64,000 nucleotides of DNA from the NCBI GenBank assembly GCA_023957385.1, contig JAMLGZ010000001.1, positions 248,001 to 312,000 of the forward strand. Reading direction: 5' to 3'. Shown here in pieces: positions 1 through 9,844 of this stretch. The notes beneath the pieces were generated by a model, which saw only the letters and a list, made by a program, of their open reading frames with translations, did no database searches and had not been told where the DNA came from. This DNA is from Brumimicrobium sp. Lineage in GTDB: Bacteria; Bacteroidota; Bacteroidia; Flavobacteriales_D; Crocinitomicaceae. Each line of letters begins with the position of its first letter. The stretch's first letter is position 1. A program made the translations under genes and the position numbers.

Positions 1-456
1 TGCTTTGGAGTAATCTCCTTTATTGTGATAAACAGTTCCGATATTTATAATGGTTGCTGCTTGTAATTGTTTAACTTTTTCTTTTTTTCTTTCTTTACCA
101 TCTTCTACTTCTACAATAGTCAGCACTTGATTATAATATTGAATTGCTTTTTCAGAATTACCTTTTATATAAAAACACCAGCCTTGATTTCTAATACTTT
201 CCCCCTCTTTTAGCTTATCGTTTTGTTGTTTTGCATATACAATGCTTTTATCTAAATAATAAATAGCTGTGTCAGGATTGGAATTTTGAAAAATTTTCCC
301 TAATTGATAATAGATATTATACAAATTAGTATCTGCAGCAACTCCAGTCTTTTTTTGCCATTTATTTATTTCTTTAAATAAAGAATCGACCTTATCTTGA
401 GAAAATAATGGGGTAAACCCGAAAAGGAAAATAAAAAATGAGATGTATTTTTTCAT
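1..456 (-). CDS. TPR-repeat signalling protein, N-terminal part (third SpoIIE/TPR paralogue, cut by window edge)
   Basis: Reading from position 456 down to 1, an open frame starts MKKYISFFIFLFG and runs off the window. It has a signal peptide followed by TPR-like segments with repeated YNQ, KAIQYY and GDYSKA motifs. It closely matches the first ~150 residues of the two complete genes next to it, so its missing C-terminus is probably also a membrane-anchored SpoIIE-type phosphatase. That last point is inference because the catalytic part lies outside the window. The start is the ATG just before the signal peptide. Confidence 0.8.
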   Translation of the reverse strand, partial: MKKYISFFIFLFGFTPLFSQDKVDSLFKEINKWQKKTGVAADTNLYNIYYQLGKIFQNSNPDTAIYYLDKSIVYAKQQNDKLKEGESIRNQGWCFYIKGNSEKAIQYYNQVLTIVEVEDGKERKKEKVKQLQAATIINIGTVYHNKGDYSKA

Positions 457-469
457 CGGGTTTTAAATT

Positions 470-657
470 AAAATTCAATCGTAAGTTTTAAGGGTATAAA
501 TATAGGAAAAAAGTGGAAAGTGGAAAGTGGAAAGTTGTTTCTCGCTGCGTTTGAGATTGAAAGTTGGAAAGTTGCTTCTCACTGCGTTCGAAGCTTAAAG
601 TTGAAAGTACCTTACTTTTAACTTTCATACCGATAGCTATCGGTATTCAACTTCCAA
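470..657. repeat. Intergenic short repeats and palindrome between tandem TPR/SpoIIE genes
   Basis: This spacer holds several copies of a GAAAGT(G/T)G unit, a roughly 33-base imperfect direct repeat around a (T/C)TCTC(G/A)CTGCGTT core, and a perfect palindrome ACCGATAGCTATCGGT near 630-645. Similar GAAAGTTGA-rich stretches occur at 3225-3260 and 54051-54103, where they form hairpins. The spacer may serve as a terminator. No gene is seen in it. Confidence 0.5.
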
Positions 658-3177
658 CTAAACCCTCACTCCAATCACACACACATCATCCACCTGCTCA
701 TGGTTTTGTTTCCATTCTTCAAAAGCTGTATCAATAGCCTCTCGCTGATGATCCATGGGTTGATTTTGAATAGAAAGAACTAATTCTCGCATGTTCTTTG
801 CCTTGAATTTTTTCCCTTTTTCTCCTCCGAATTGGTCTTGGTAGCCATCGGTAAAGATGTAAAGAGAATCTCCTTTTTCAAGTTGGATGGTATGTGTATC
901 AAATGGCTCTGGGGCTACATATTTTCCAATTGGTTGTTTATTTGCTTTTATTTCTTCTACTTCAGTATCTCCCTTTTTAATTACCCAAAGTGGGTTATTA
1001 GCTCCTGACCAAGTTAAGGTATTCGTTTTTAGATTAAGTCCACAAAGAGAAATATCCATTCCGTCTTTTACGCCTTCCTCACTCTTTTCAAATTCTTCGA
1101 TTACAAGTTCTCTAGTTTTATCTAAAATCTTTCCAGGTTCTGAAAGGTTGTACTCTCGTACACTTCGGTTTAGCGCATGATTACACACCACACTTACCAT
1201 TGCTCCCGGAACTCCATGACCTGTACAATCTGCTGCGGCAAATAGAAGTAAATCTCCTTTCTGCTCCATCCAGTAAAAGTCTCCTGCTACAATGTCTTTG
1301 GGTTTGTAGAGAATAAAGGATGTAGGCAAGTATTCTTTTACAAGTTTTGTTGGAGGGAGAATGGCGGACTGGATACGTTTTGCGTAGGTGATAGAATCTA
1401 GTATTTCTCTGTTTTTTTCAGCTAACTCATCGTGGGCTTTTTCTACTTTGTCCTTTTGTTGTTCAACTTCCTTTTTTTGTTGACTAATGATCTCGTTTGC
1501 TTTTTTCTTATTGCGGTAGTTACGGTATACAACTCCTGTTAGTGCAAGCATTAATATAAATCCTCCAATAAAGCCATTACGCTGCAATCTTTGCTTAGCC
1601 AGTTCTTCTTTAGCTATAGCATCCTTTTTTTCTTGTTCTGCTTGTTGAAGGGCTTCTTTCTTATCAAACTCAAATTGCATTTCTTTTTGTACTGCTGCTT
1701 TTTGATTCTCTTCACTAAATACGCTATCACGATACATAATGTGTTTTTGATATGACTCCAATGCTCCTTTATAATTGCCAGTATTAAAATATAGTTCTGA
1801 TTGAGAATCATAAAGATCCTTTAAAGAATTAATTATCCCTAATTCTTCTCCTATTTCTATTGCTTGTTGAATATACTGATCTGCTTCTTTATACTTTTTT
1901 TGTTTGATATAGACTTTTCCAATATATCCAAGATTAACAGCTTGATATTGTTTATCTCCAATTTCTTCAAAAATTTTTAAGCCTTTAAAATAATAGTCTA
2001 AGGATTTGGTGTAATCATCTTGTACGAAATAAAAATTTCCAATATTTGAAAGAGCACTAGCTTGTCCTTGTTTGTCTCCAATCTCTTCATTAATTTCTAA
2101 AGCTTTGACGAAATAGTCAAATGCTTGAGAAAAATATTTTTGATGGTAATAAACACTTCCTATACTCATTAAATCAAGGGCTTGGCCGTATTTGGATCCA
2201 ATCTCTTCATTAATTTTTAAAGCTTTGAAATGATAATCCAAGGATTTAGAGTAATCTTCTTGATCAAAATAAACTCTTCCAATATTCCCAAGATTTATGG
2301 CTTGATTATTTTTATTTCCAATCTCTTCATTGATTTTTAAGGCTTTAAAGAAATAGTCTAAAGCTTTAGAGTAATCCCCTTGATCTACATAAACACCACC
2401 GATATTTCCATAATTAGAAGCTTGATTCCATTTATCTCCTATTTCTTCACCTATTTTTAAAGCTTTAAAATAAAAGTCTAAAGCTTTTGGAAAATCTCCC
2501 TGATTTTTATAAGTAATTCCGATATTCATAAGATTACTAGCTTGACTATTCTTATTTCCAATCTCTTCATTGATTTTTAAAGCTTTAAAATAATAGCTTA
2601 AAGCTTTGGAGTATTCGCCTAGTCTGTCATAAACAATTCCGAGATTTATACTAATAGCAGCTTGACCTCGTATATTTCCAACTTCTTCATAAAGAGCTAT
2701 ACCTTTAAAATAATTATCTAAAGCTTTAGAGTAATCCCCTTGATAATCGTAAACAACTCCGAGATTTCCAATAGTTCCTGCTCGTATCCTTTTAACTTTA
2801 TCTTCTTTAATAGACTTATCATCTACTTTGTCTATAATAGTTAGAACTTGATTGTAATATTGGATTGCTTTGGGGTAATCTCCTTTTAGAAAAAGGCACC
2901 AACCTTGGTCTTGAATACTTTTTGCTTCTTTTAGTTCATCTTTTTGCTTTTTTGCATATACAATGCTTTTATCAAAATAGTAAATGGCTGTGTCAGGATT
3001 GGAATATTGAAAAGTTATTCCTAATTGATAATAGATATTATACAAGTTAGTATCTGCAGCAACTCCAGATTTTTTTTGCCATTTATTTAGTTCTTTGAAT
3101 AAAGAATCCGCCTGATCTTGTGAAAATAAAGGGGATAGCCCAAAAAGAAAAATAAAAAATAAAATGTGTTTTTTCAT
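658..3177 (-). CDS. TPR-repeat membrane protein with C-terminal SpoIIE (PP2C-type) phosphatase domain
   Basis: A protein of 839 residues. Order: signal peptide (1-19), about ten TPR units (~40-490) with repeating GDYSKALDYYFKALKI-type helices, one membrane helix (~530-553), a coiled coil (~560-615), and a SpoIIE/PP2C domain (~625-839). The domain shows the expected acidic metal motifs in AAADCTGHGVPGAM, DGMDISLCG and FTDGYQDQFGG. The family dephosphorylates serine or threonine on partner proteins such as anti-sigma antagonists, and the TPR part probably senses partners in the periplasm. It is the middle one of three tandem paralogues. The start precedes the signal peptide, and a TATATTTG -7 element lies 33 bases upstream. 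Substrate is unknown. Confidence 0.9.
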   Translation of the reverse strand: MKKHILFFIFLFGLSPLFSQDQADSLFKELNKWQKKSGVAADTNLYNIYYQLGITFQYSNPDTAIYYFDKSIVYAKKQKDELKEAKSIQDQGWCLFLKGDYPKAIQYYNQVLTIIDKVDDKSIKEDKVKRIRAGTIGNLGVVYDYQGDYSKALDNYFKGIALYEEVGNIRGQAAISINLGIVYDRLGEYSKALSYYFKALKINEEIGNKNSQASNLMNIGITYKNQGDFPKALDFYFKALKIGEEIGDKWNQASNYGNIGGVYVDQGDYSKALDYFFKALKINEEIGNKNNQAINLGNIGRVYFDQEDYSKSLDYHFKALKINEEIGSKYGQALDLMSIGSVYYHQKYFSQAFDYFVKALEINEEIGDKQGQASALSNIGNFYFVQDDYTKSLDYYFKGLKIFEEIGDKQYQAVNLGYIGKVYIKQKKYKEADQYIQQAIEIGEELGIINSLKDLYDSQSELYFNTGNYKGALESYQKHIMYRDSVFSEENQKAAVQKEMQFEFDKKEALQQAEQEKKDAIAKEELAKQRLQRNGFIGGFILMLALTGVVYRNYRNKKKANEIISQQKKEVEQQKDKVEKAHDELAEKNREILDSITYAKRIQSAILPPTKLVKEYLPTSFILYKPKDIVAGDFYWMEQKGDLLLFAAADCTGHGVPGAMVSVVCNHALNRSVREYNLSEPGKILDKTRELVIEEFEKSEEGVKDGMDISLCGLNLKTNTLTWSGANNPLWVIKKGDTEVEEIKANKQPIGKYVAPEPFDTHTIQLEKGDSLYIFTDGYQDQFGGEKGKKFKAKNMRELVLSIQNQPMDHQREAIDTAFEEWKQNHEQVDDVCVIGVRV

Positions 3178-3209
3178 TAATTTACATTAGAGAGTTAGAT
3201 TTTATGGTA

Positions 3210-3217
3210 CAAATATA
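3210..3217 (-). promoter_or_regulatory. Candidate -7 promoter element (TATATTTG) for the 839-aa TPR/SpoIIE gene
   Basis: The minus strand carries TATATTTG, matching the Bacteroidota consensus TAnnTTTG, 33 bases upstream of the start codon. No clear TTG -33 element is seen at the expected distance. Confidence 0.45.
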
Positions 3218-3314
3218 GGGAAAGAATTGAAAGTGGAAAGTGGAATACTGATAGTTATCGGTATGAAAGCTTTCAGATTTTAAAATCTCGAATGGAATGA
3301 GAGATAACTTTCAA

Positions 3315-5570
3315 CTAAATCCTCACCCCAATCACACACACATCATCCACCTGCTCATGGTTTTGTTTCCATTCTTCAAAAGCTGTATCAATGGCTTCAC
3401 GCTGATTATCCATTGGCTGGTTTTGAAGAGAGAGAATTAATTCTCGCATGTTCTTTGCCTTGAATTTCTTTCCTTTTTCTCCTCCAAATTGGTCTTGGTA
3501 GCCATCGGTAAAGATATAAATTGAGTCCCCAGTCTCTAGTTGGATAGTATGTGTATCAAATGGTTCTGGAGCTACATATTTTCCAATTGGTTGTTTGTTT
3601 GCTTTTAGCTCATTTACGTCAGGAGAGTCTTTACGAACTATCCAAAGTGGATTATTAGCTCCTGACCAGGTCAACGTATTCGTTTTTAGGTTAATTCCAC
3701 AAAGAGAAATATCCATTCCGTCTTTTACCCCTTCCTCACTCTTTTCAAATTCCTCAATTACAAGTTCTCTGGTTCTATCTAAAATTTCTCCTGGATTCGT
3801 GAGATTGAATTCTCGAACACTTCTATTTAAGGCATGATTACATACTACACTTACCATTGCTCCCGGCACTCCGTGTCCCGTACAATCAGCAGCAGCAAAT
3901 AGGAGGATGTCTCCTTTCTGCTCCATCCAGTAAAAATCTCCAGCTACAATGTCTTTGGGTTTGTAGAGAATAAATGAATCAGGGAGATGTTTTCTTACTA
4001 ATTCTTCAGGAGGTAGAATGGCAGATTGAATACGTCGTGCATAGGTGATACTATCAATAATTTCTCGATTTTTTTCTTCTACGAGATCTTTTTGATTTTC
4101 TACTTCTTCTTTCTGTCGTGATATAATTTGATTATCCTTTCTTTTATTTCGATAGCTTCTTAATGCAACTATAGCAAGTCCTAGCATCAATATAAATCCA
4201 ACAATAACACTATTTCTCTGGAACACTTGTTTTTTTGATATTTCTGAAGCAATTGCATCCTTTTTATCTTGCTCTGCTTGTTGAAGGACTTCTTTTTTAT
4301 CAAACTCGTATTGCATTTCTTTCTCAATAGAGGCTTTTTGATTTTCTGCACGATTTAGACTATCACGTAGTGTGATATGTTTTTTATAGAATTTTAAAGC
4401 TTCTTCATAATTATTTGTCTGTCTATATAATTCGGATTGATTAAGATAAAGATCTTTAAGATCATTGATGATACCTAACTCTTCACCTAAATGGATTGCC
4501 TGACTTAAATACTTATTTGCTTCCACATGTTTATGTTGTTTTAAATAAACTAATCCAATTCTACCTAGACTAAAAGCTATACTTCTTTTACTCTCAATCT
4601 CTTCATTTATATATAAAGCTTTAAAATAATATTCTAATGCTTTAGAATAATCATTTTGTGCATTATAGACATCTCCAATATTTAAAAAATTAGTTGCTAA
4701 ATCTCTCCTATTCCCTAATTCTATAAATAAGTTTTGTGCTTTCATATAGAATATTAATGCATTTGAATAATCTTGTTGATTGTGATAAATTAGGCCAATA
4801 TTTCCAAGATTAGTAGCTTGATTATCTTTATTTCCAGTCTCTTCATTAATCTTTTGCGCTTTTAGGTAATATTCTTTTGCCTTCATATAATCATCCTGTC
4901 TAAAATAAATAGATCCTATATTTGCTAAATTATTAGATTGACCTTTTTTATCTTGAATTTCTTCATAAATTTTTAAAGCTCTAAAATAATACTCTAAGGC
5001 ACCTGAAAAATCTCCTTGTGTTTTATAGATTAAACCAATATTCCCATAATTTGCTGCTTGATTACGTTTATTCCCAATCTCTTCAGCAAGTTGTAATGCT
5101 TTATGATAATAATCTAAAGCTTCCGTGTAATTACCTTGCATATAATGTAGAATGCCCATATTACCTAAATTGGTTGATTTCAATAATTTTGCACGATTTT
5201 TAAGCTGGGTTGACTGTTGATGTTTTTCTGCAATACTCAAAGATTTCTGATAGTATACGAGGGATTTAGTGTTATCACTTTTGATGTAGTAACACCAACC
5301 TTGTCGATTTAAACTTTCCCCTTCTTTAAGCGCATCTTTTAAATTTTTAGCGAAAAAAATACTCTTCTGTAGGTAATAAATAGCTGTATCTGGTTCTATA
5401 GAAATGTATTCTTTTCCAAGGTTAAAATAGATATTATACAAATTACTATCTGCCTCAATTCCTACTTTTTTATCCCATCGTTTAAGTTCAGTAAGTAGTG
5501 AATCGATCTTAGTCTGTCCAAACAAAGAACAAGAAAGAATAACAAAAAATAGAAGTAGTATTCGTTTCAT
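3315..5570 (-). CDS. TPR-repeat membrane protein with C-terminal SpoIIE phosphatase domain (paralogue)
   Basis: About 751 residues, starting at the ATG before the signal peptide MKRILLLFFVILSCSLFGQ. An upstream in-frame extension to 5678 lacks any signal and is unlikely to be translated. TPRs span ~40-420, a membrane helix ~448-468, a coiled coil follows, and the SpoIIE domain covers ~540-751 with the same metal motifs as its neighbour. The catalytic domain is nearly identical to the 839-aa paralogue, while the TPR region has diverged and is shorter. This pattern fits tandem duplication with conserved output and varied sensing. Substrate is unknown. Confidence 0.9.
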   Translation of the reverse strand: MKRILLLFFVILSCSLFGQTKIDSLLTELKRWDKKVGIEADSNLYNIYFNLGKEYISIEPDTAIYYLQKSIFFAKNLKDALKEGESLNRQGWCYYIKSDNTKSLVYYQKSLSIAEKHQQSTQLKNRAKLLKSTNLGNMGILHYMQGNYTEALDYYHKALQLAEEIGNKRNQAANYGNIGLIYKTQGDFSGALEYYFRALKIYEEIQDKKGQSNNLANIGSIYFRQDDYMKAKEYYLKAQKINEETGNKDNQATNLGNIGLIYHNQQDYSNALIFYMKAQNLFIELGNRRDLATNFLNIGDVYNAQNDYSKALEYYFKALYINEEIESKRSIAFSLGRIGLVYLKQHKHVEANKYLSQAIHLGEELGIINDLKDLYLNQSELYRQTNNYEEALKFYKKHITLRDSLNRAENQKASIEKEMQYEFDKKEVLQQAEQDKKDAIASEISKKQVFQRNSVIVGFILMLGLAIVALRSYRNKRKDNQIISRQKEEVENQKDLVEEKNREIIDSITYARRIQSAILPPEELVRKHLPDSFILYKPKDIVAGDFYWMEQKGDILLFAAADCTGHGVPGAMVSVVCNHALNRSVREFNLTNPGEILDRTRELVIEEFEKSEEGVKDGMDISLCGINLKTNTLTWSGANNPLWIVRKDSPDVNELKANKQPIGKYVAPEPFDTHTIQLETGDSIYIFTDGYQDQFGGEKGKKFKAKNMRELILSLQNQPMDNQREAIDTAFEEWKQNHEQVDDVCVIGVRI

Positions 5571-5637
5571 GGATTTTAAATCAATTTCGAAAATAAAGAA
5601 AAATTTTATACTAAGGTTCCTCAAAATGAATATTCTA

Positions 5638-6306
5638 TCATAAAAAATAGGGCTTATATTGCATGATTCGAAAATCAATAGTGGTAAACTGTGGGTTTTT
5701 ATCTTTTATCTCCTTATAAGCCTGCATGCTACCAATAGCTCTATTAGCAGAACCTGAGGGTGCGGTGAGGGATACGGTTTGTATGGTTCGATTATCAAGT
5801 TTGAATTCATAAATTCGAGGAACTTGTTCTTGAATAGATTTTAATGCTATTTCGGGGTATTCTTTGAGATGTTTGCGAAAAAAATATTCTGGACCATTTT
5901 TAGAGTTACCTCCAGTAAACAAAAGTGTATCAACACTTTTATGTTCTTGTAAAATAGAAATGATAGGGCGAAAAACAGGATCCTGAATTCCTAAATCGGA
6001 GGCGTCTATTTTTTCACGGTAACAGTATTCTACCATATCACAAATCCCTATCTTATGTTGAATAAGCAATCTCTCACGTTGAATTTTAGCTTTCTCAATA
6101 TCATTTACCTCCAATTCAATATCAAAAACACCTGCCAAAATCTTCCATAATTGACCATCTACGCTTCCATAACAAAAATCAACGTCTCCCTCTTTTAATA
6201 AACCCTGACTAAATCGAGGAGGTGGCAAAGTGCCTACAATGAGTTTGGTTGCACCATCTGGGATATAAGGTGGGTATGGATGATGATGTTTAAAACGTTT
6301 TGCCAT
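5638..6306 (-). CDS. Uracil-DNA glycosylase-like family protein
   Basis: About 222 residues from MAKRFKHHHPYPP; an upstream in-frame start at 6342 is also possible. The segment LIVGTLPPPRF near the N-terminus and LTAPSGSANRA near the C-terminus sit where UDG-superfamily proteins carry their water-activating and DNA-intercalation motifs. The expected role is base-excision repair or a related nucleic-acid function. The motifs are not canonical for any well-studied UDG family, so substrate is uncertain. It is divergent from the lamin-tail gene and its end nearly abuts the TPR/SpoIIE gene. Confidence 0.55.
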   Translation of the reverse strand: MAKRFKHHHPYPPYIPDGATKLIVGTLPPPRFSQGLLKEGDVDFCYGSVDGQLWKILAGVFDIELEVNDIEKAKIQRERLLIQHKIGICDMVEYCYREKIDASDLGIQDPVFRPIISILQEHKSVDTLLFTGGNSKNGPEYFFRKHLKEYPEIALKSIQEQVPRIYEFKLDNRTIQTVSLTAPSGSANRAIGSMQAYKEIKDKNPQFTTIDFRIMQYKPYFL

Positions 6307-6383
6307 AAGCTCAAAAGTAAAGTGTTCAATCTCTATTTGCAATAAAACTTAACTTTCTTTTATGCGTACTGCCTCACTTTATT

Positions 6384-6391
6384 TATATTTG
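6384..6391 (+). promoter_or_regulatory. Candidate -7 promoter element (TATATTTG)
   Basis: TATATTTG matches the Bacteroidota TAnnTTTG consensus and lies 38 bases before the ATG of the lamin-tail protein gene. No convincing -33 TTG is visible. Confidence 0.5.
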
Positions 6392-6429
6392 TTGTGATTT
6401 AAACAAAAACACACTGATAAACTTGTTAG

Positions 6430-9400
6430 ATGAAACAGTTCCTTTTTATAATTTTAACATTCTCCCTATCTTTTTCGCTTTGGTCTCAAATGAATGATTC
6501 CTTTGATGATGGAGATTTTACAAATAATCCAACTTGGACTGGTAACACAACAGATTTTATTGTAAATACAAACCATGAGTTACAGTTAAATGCAAGTGGA
6601 GCAGGTCAAAGCTATCTTGTTACACCACATAATCTCACCCAGTTGGAAGACATGGAATGGAGATTTAAAATAAAATATGCCTTCCCACCATCTAACCAAA
6701 ATAAAGGTGAAACATATCTAACAGCTGTAAATGCTGATTTAAGTACAAATCCAGATGGTATTTTTATTCATATTGGAGAAACAGGAACAAATGATCCCAT
6801 ACAGTTATTCGAAAGAAATGGAGGAGTTGAAACACTTATTCTTTCTAGCACCTCAGGAATTGTAGCCAATGCATTTGATATAAATGTTAAAATCATTTAT
6901 AGAAACAATGGTGATTGGGAACTCTATACAGATCTCACTGGAGGAACAAATTTCTTGTTAGATGTATCTGCTAATTATTCAGCGTCCATTTTAGGGCTAT
7001 ATCTTGGAATGGACTTAACTTACACTTTAGGTAACATCACCAAGTTTTATTACGATGATTTTTATGCAGGTCCAATTATAGTTGACAATATCCCACCCAA
7101 CATCTTATCAGCTGCGGCTACATCAAATAATACTTTGGAAGTTATATTTAACGAGCCTATTGATCAAGTTACGGGAGAATTAATAACGAACTATTCTGTT
7201 TCTTCAGGGATAGGTAACCCAACATCAGTTATACAAGATGGTGGAAATCCACAAAAATTTACACTCACATTTGCTAGCAACTTTACCATTGGCACACCCT
7301 ATACGCTAACAGCAGAAAATGTGGAAGATCTTGCAGGAAATGCGATGACTAGTCAGAATACAACTTTTACTTATTTCGAGGCTCAAACTCCAGTTTTTGG
7401 TGATATTGTAATTAATGAATTCATGCCAAAACCAACACCTACAATTGGATTACCTGATGTGCAATTTGTAGAATTATACAACCGAAGCAATAAATATTTC
7501 AACTTGAACGGTTGGAAACTTAGTGACAATAATTCATCAGGAACTATCCAAAACGTATGGTTGTCACCCGGAGAATATTTGATTTTAGTTCCAACAAGCG
7601 GTTTAACAAGTTATCCCACAGCAACCAATGTTACGAATTGGGCTCAATTAAATATTGCTGGAGATGAAATCCATTTAACAAGTGATTTAGGAGTTGTTGT
7701 AGATGAATTAACATATACTAATGCTTGGTATCAAGATGAAATTAAGAAAAATGGAGGTTGGTCTATTGAACGAATTAATCCAGAAACACCATGTTCAACA
7801 GCAGATAATTGGCGTGCAAGTGACGACCCAAATGGCGGAACACCGGGAATACAAAATAGCATTTATAACAATACTCCAGATACGCAAAAACCTACTGTTA
7901 TCAATAGAGAAGTTACCCTTCCAAGTACATTGACATTTACTTTTTCAGAACGAGTAGATTCATTGAGTCTGGTTAATGCAGTATTTGCTTCAAATCCTTC
8001 TTTAACAATTAATACGAGAGTTATTTCAGGAGCGTATCCAACATCTTTTTCTATTCTCTTCAACGAAGTAATTAACGATGGGATTCTATACGAATATACG
8101 CTTGAAAATTTCTATGATTGTAGTGGAAATGCCAATTCGGATACAGGGACTTTTGTGCTTCCTCAAATCCCTGATTTTGGAGATGTGATTATCAATGAAT
8201 TCATGGTGAAACCATCCCCGTCTTTTGGATTGCCGGAGATACAATATGTGGAGTTATACAATCGAAGTAATAAGTACTTGAATGTGAATACTTGGTTACT
8301 AAAAGACAACAGCTCTTATGGAAAAATTCAAAACGGGTGGTTATATCCTGGTGAGTACCTTGTCTTAGTTCCAACTGGAGGAAAAGCAGATTACCCGAAT
8401 GCAACGGAAGTAACTTCTTGGGCGCAATTAAATATTACTGGAGATGAAATCCATTTGATGCGTTCTGACAGTTTAATATTAGATGAGTTAACTTATACAG
8501 ATGCTTGGTATAAGAATGATTTAAAAAAGAGTGGTGGATGGAGTATAGAGCGCATAAATCCTGAATTACCTTGTTCGACTTCTGATAATTGGGCCGCTAG
8601 TTATTATTATATGGGTGGAACACCGGGTGCTCAAAACAGTATTTATAATAATACACCAGATACACAAATGCCTACCGTTTTAAATTCTTTTGCAGAATCA
8701 CCAAATCTCTTAACGATTACATTCTCTGAAGGAATGGATAGAAATAGTTTAGAAAATATTACTTTTTCTTCAACTAGTCAACTCAGTATAGATTCCATTA
8801 TTTTAAATGGGAATTACCCTACAGAGATAACTATAATTTTCAATGAAACACTTGTGGATGGAGTAGTTTATAATTTCTCTATTCAAAATTTTTCTGATTG
8901 TTCTGGAAATAGCGGAGATTATACAGGAACTTTTGTTATTCCACAAAAACCTGAAAAAGGAGATATACTTATTAATGAGATATTATTTAATCCTCTCACG
9001 GGAGGTTCTGATTTTATTGAGGTCTACAACACGTCTACAAAATATATAAATCTAAAAGATTTTATGTTAGCTAATTATAAAGACGGGGGAATAGCCAATG
9101 TAAAGCAAGTGGGGTATAACTACCTTCTTAATCCACACGATTATGCGGTTTTCACAAAAGATTCTAATTTTCAAATTATGAATTATCCAGTAGCTGTTCC
9201 CGGGAAATTTGTAAAAATTGATTTACCTAGTTACAATAACGACTCTTCAACAGTTTACCTCATCTATAATGATACCGTTTTAGACAAAGTTTCCTATCAA
9301 GAAAAATGGCATTTTGCTTTATTGCAAGATAAGAAAGGTGTTAGTTTAGAGCGATTATCTGCGGAGCTTCCATCTAATTCTTCAGCTAATTGGCATAGTG

Positions 9401-9786
9401 CATCTGAAACAATTGGATTTGCAACCCCAGGTAGAAAAAACTCTCAGTTTACGCAAACAACAGGAAATGGTGTTTTAACTCTTTCTTCTCAGACATTTTC
9501 TCCAGATGAAGATGGATTTGAGGATGTTTTACTTATTACCTATGAAGTTGATTCACCTGATTTGACGGGTAACATGGTAATATATGATGATAAAGGAAGA
9601 AAAGTGAGAGTTTTAATGGAAAACCATCTACTAGGAGCAGAAGGCACTATTCAGTGGGATGGATTAAAAGATGATGGGCGTAAAGCAGTCATTGGACCGT
9701 ATATTATACTTTTTGAAATATTCGATTTGAATGCGGCAAAATTACAGACTATTCGGAAGGTTGTTACTGTTGCTGGAAGATTATAA
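6430..9786 (+). CDS. Secreted multi-domain lamin-tail (LTD) surface protein with Ig-like and FlgD-type C-terminal domains
   Basis: 1118 residues with a signal peptide (MKQFLFIILTFSLSFSLWSQ). An N-terminal laminin-G-like region (~20-215) is followed by alternating Big_5-type Ig-like domains and three lamin-tail domains starting near residues 320, 582 and 842. Each LTD begins with the motif G-D-I-x-I-N-E followed by a V/I-E-L/V-Y-N motif. LTD1 and LTD2 are close repeats of each other. The C-terminus (~1020-1118, FSPDEDGFEDVL and WDGLKDDGR) is a FlgD-like/gliding-type domain that often acts as a T9SS export signal. It is probably exported to the cell surface; ligand unknown. Confidence 0.85.
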   Translation: MKQFLFIILTFSLSFSLWSQMNDSFDDGDFTNNPTWTGNTTDFIVNTNHELQLNASGAGQSYLVTPHNLTQLEDMEWRFKIKYAFPPSNQNKGETYLTAVNADLSTNPDGIFIHIGETGTNDPIQLFERNGGVETLILSSTSGIVANAFDINVKIIYRNNGDWELYTDLTGGTNFLLDVSANYSASILGLYLGMDLTYTLGNITKFYYDDFYAGPIIVDNIPPNILSAAATSNNTLEVIFNEPIDQVTGELITNYSVSSGIGNPTSVIQDGGNPQKFTLTFASNFTIGTPYTLTAENVEDLAGNAMTSQNTTFTYFEAQTPVFGDIVINEFMPKPTPTIGLPDVQFVELYNRSNKYFNLNGWKLSDNNSSGTIQNVWLSPGEYLILVPTSGLTSYPTATNVTNWAQLNIAGDEIHLTSDLGVVVDELTYTNAWYQDEIKKNGGWSIERINPETPCSTADNWRASDDPNGGTPGIQNSIYNNTPDTQKPTVINREVTLPSTLTFTFSERVDSLSLVNAVFASNPSLTINTRVISGAYPTSFSILFNEVINDGILYEYTLENFYDCSGNANSDTGTFVLPQIPDFGDVIINEFMVKPSPSFGLPEIQYVELYNRSNKYLNVNTWLLKDNSSYGKIQNGWLYPGEYLVLVPTGGKADYPNATEVTSWAQLNITGDEIHLMRSDSLILDELTYTDAWYKNDLKKSGGWSIERINPELPCSTSDNWAASYYYMGGTPGAQNSIYNNTPDTQMPTVLNSFAESPNLLTITFSEGMDRNSLENITFSSTSQLSIDSIILNGNYPTEITIIFNETLVDGVVYNFSIQNFSDCSGNSGDYTGTFVIPQKPEKGDILINEILFNPLTGGSDFIEVYNTSTKYINLKDFMLANYKDGGIANVKQVGYNYLLNPHDYAVFTKDSNFQIMNYPVAVPGKFVKIDLPSYNNDSSTVYLIYNDTVLDKVSYQEKWHFALLQDKKGVSLERLSAELPSNSSANWHSASETIGFATPGRKNSQFTQTTGNGVLTLSSQTFSPDEDGFEDVLLITYEVDSPDLTGNMVIYDDKGRKVRVLMENHLLGAEGTIQWDGLKDDGRKAVIGPYIILFEIFDLNAAKLQTIRKVVTVAGRL

Positions 9787-9792
9787 ACATAA

Positions 9793-9821
9793 AAAAATGA
9801 GGTATTTTACACCTCATTTTT
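9793..9821. terminator. Bidirectional rho-independent terminator
   Basis: An 11-bp stem AAAAATGAGGT / ACCTCATTTTT with a 7-base loop sits between the convergent lamin-tail gene and gcvP. It has A/T runs on both sides, so it can serve both strands. Confidence 0.85.
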
Positions 9822-9844
9822 AAACATTTATTTTGAATAATCTA

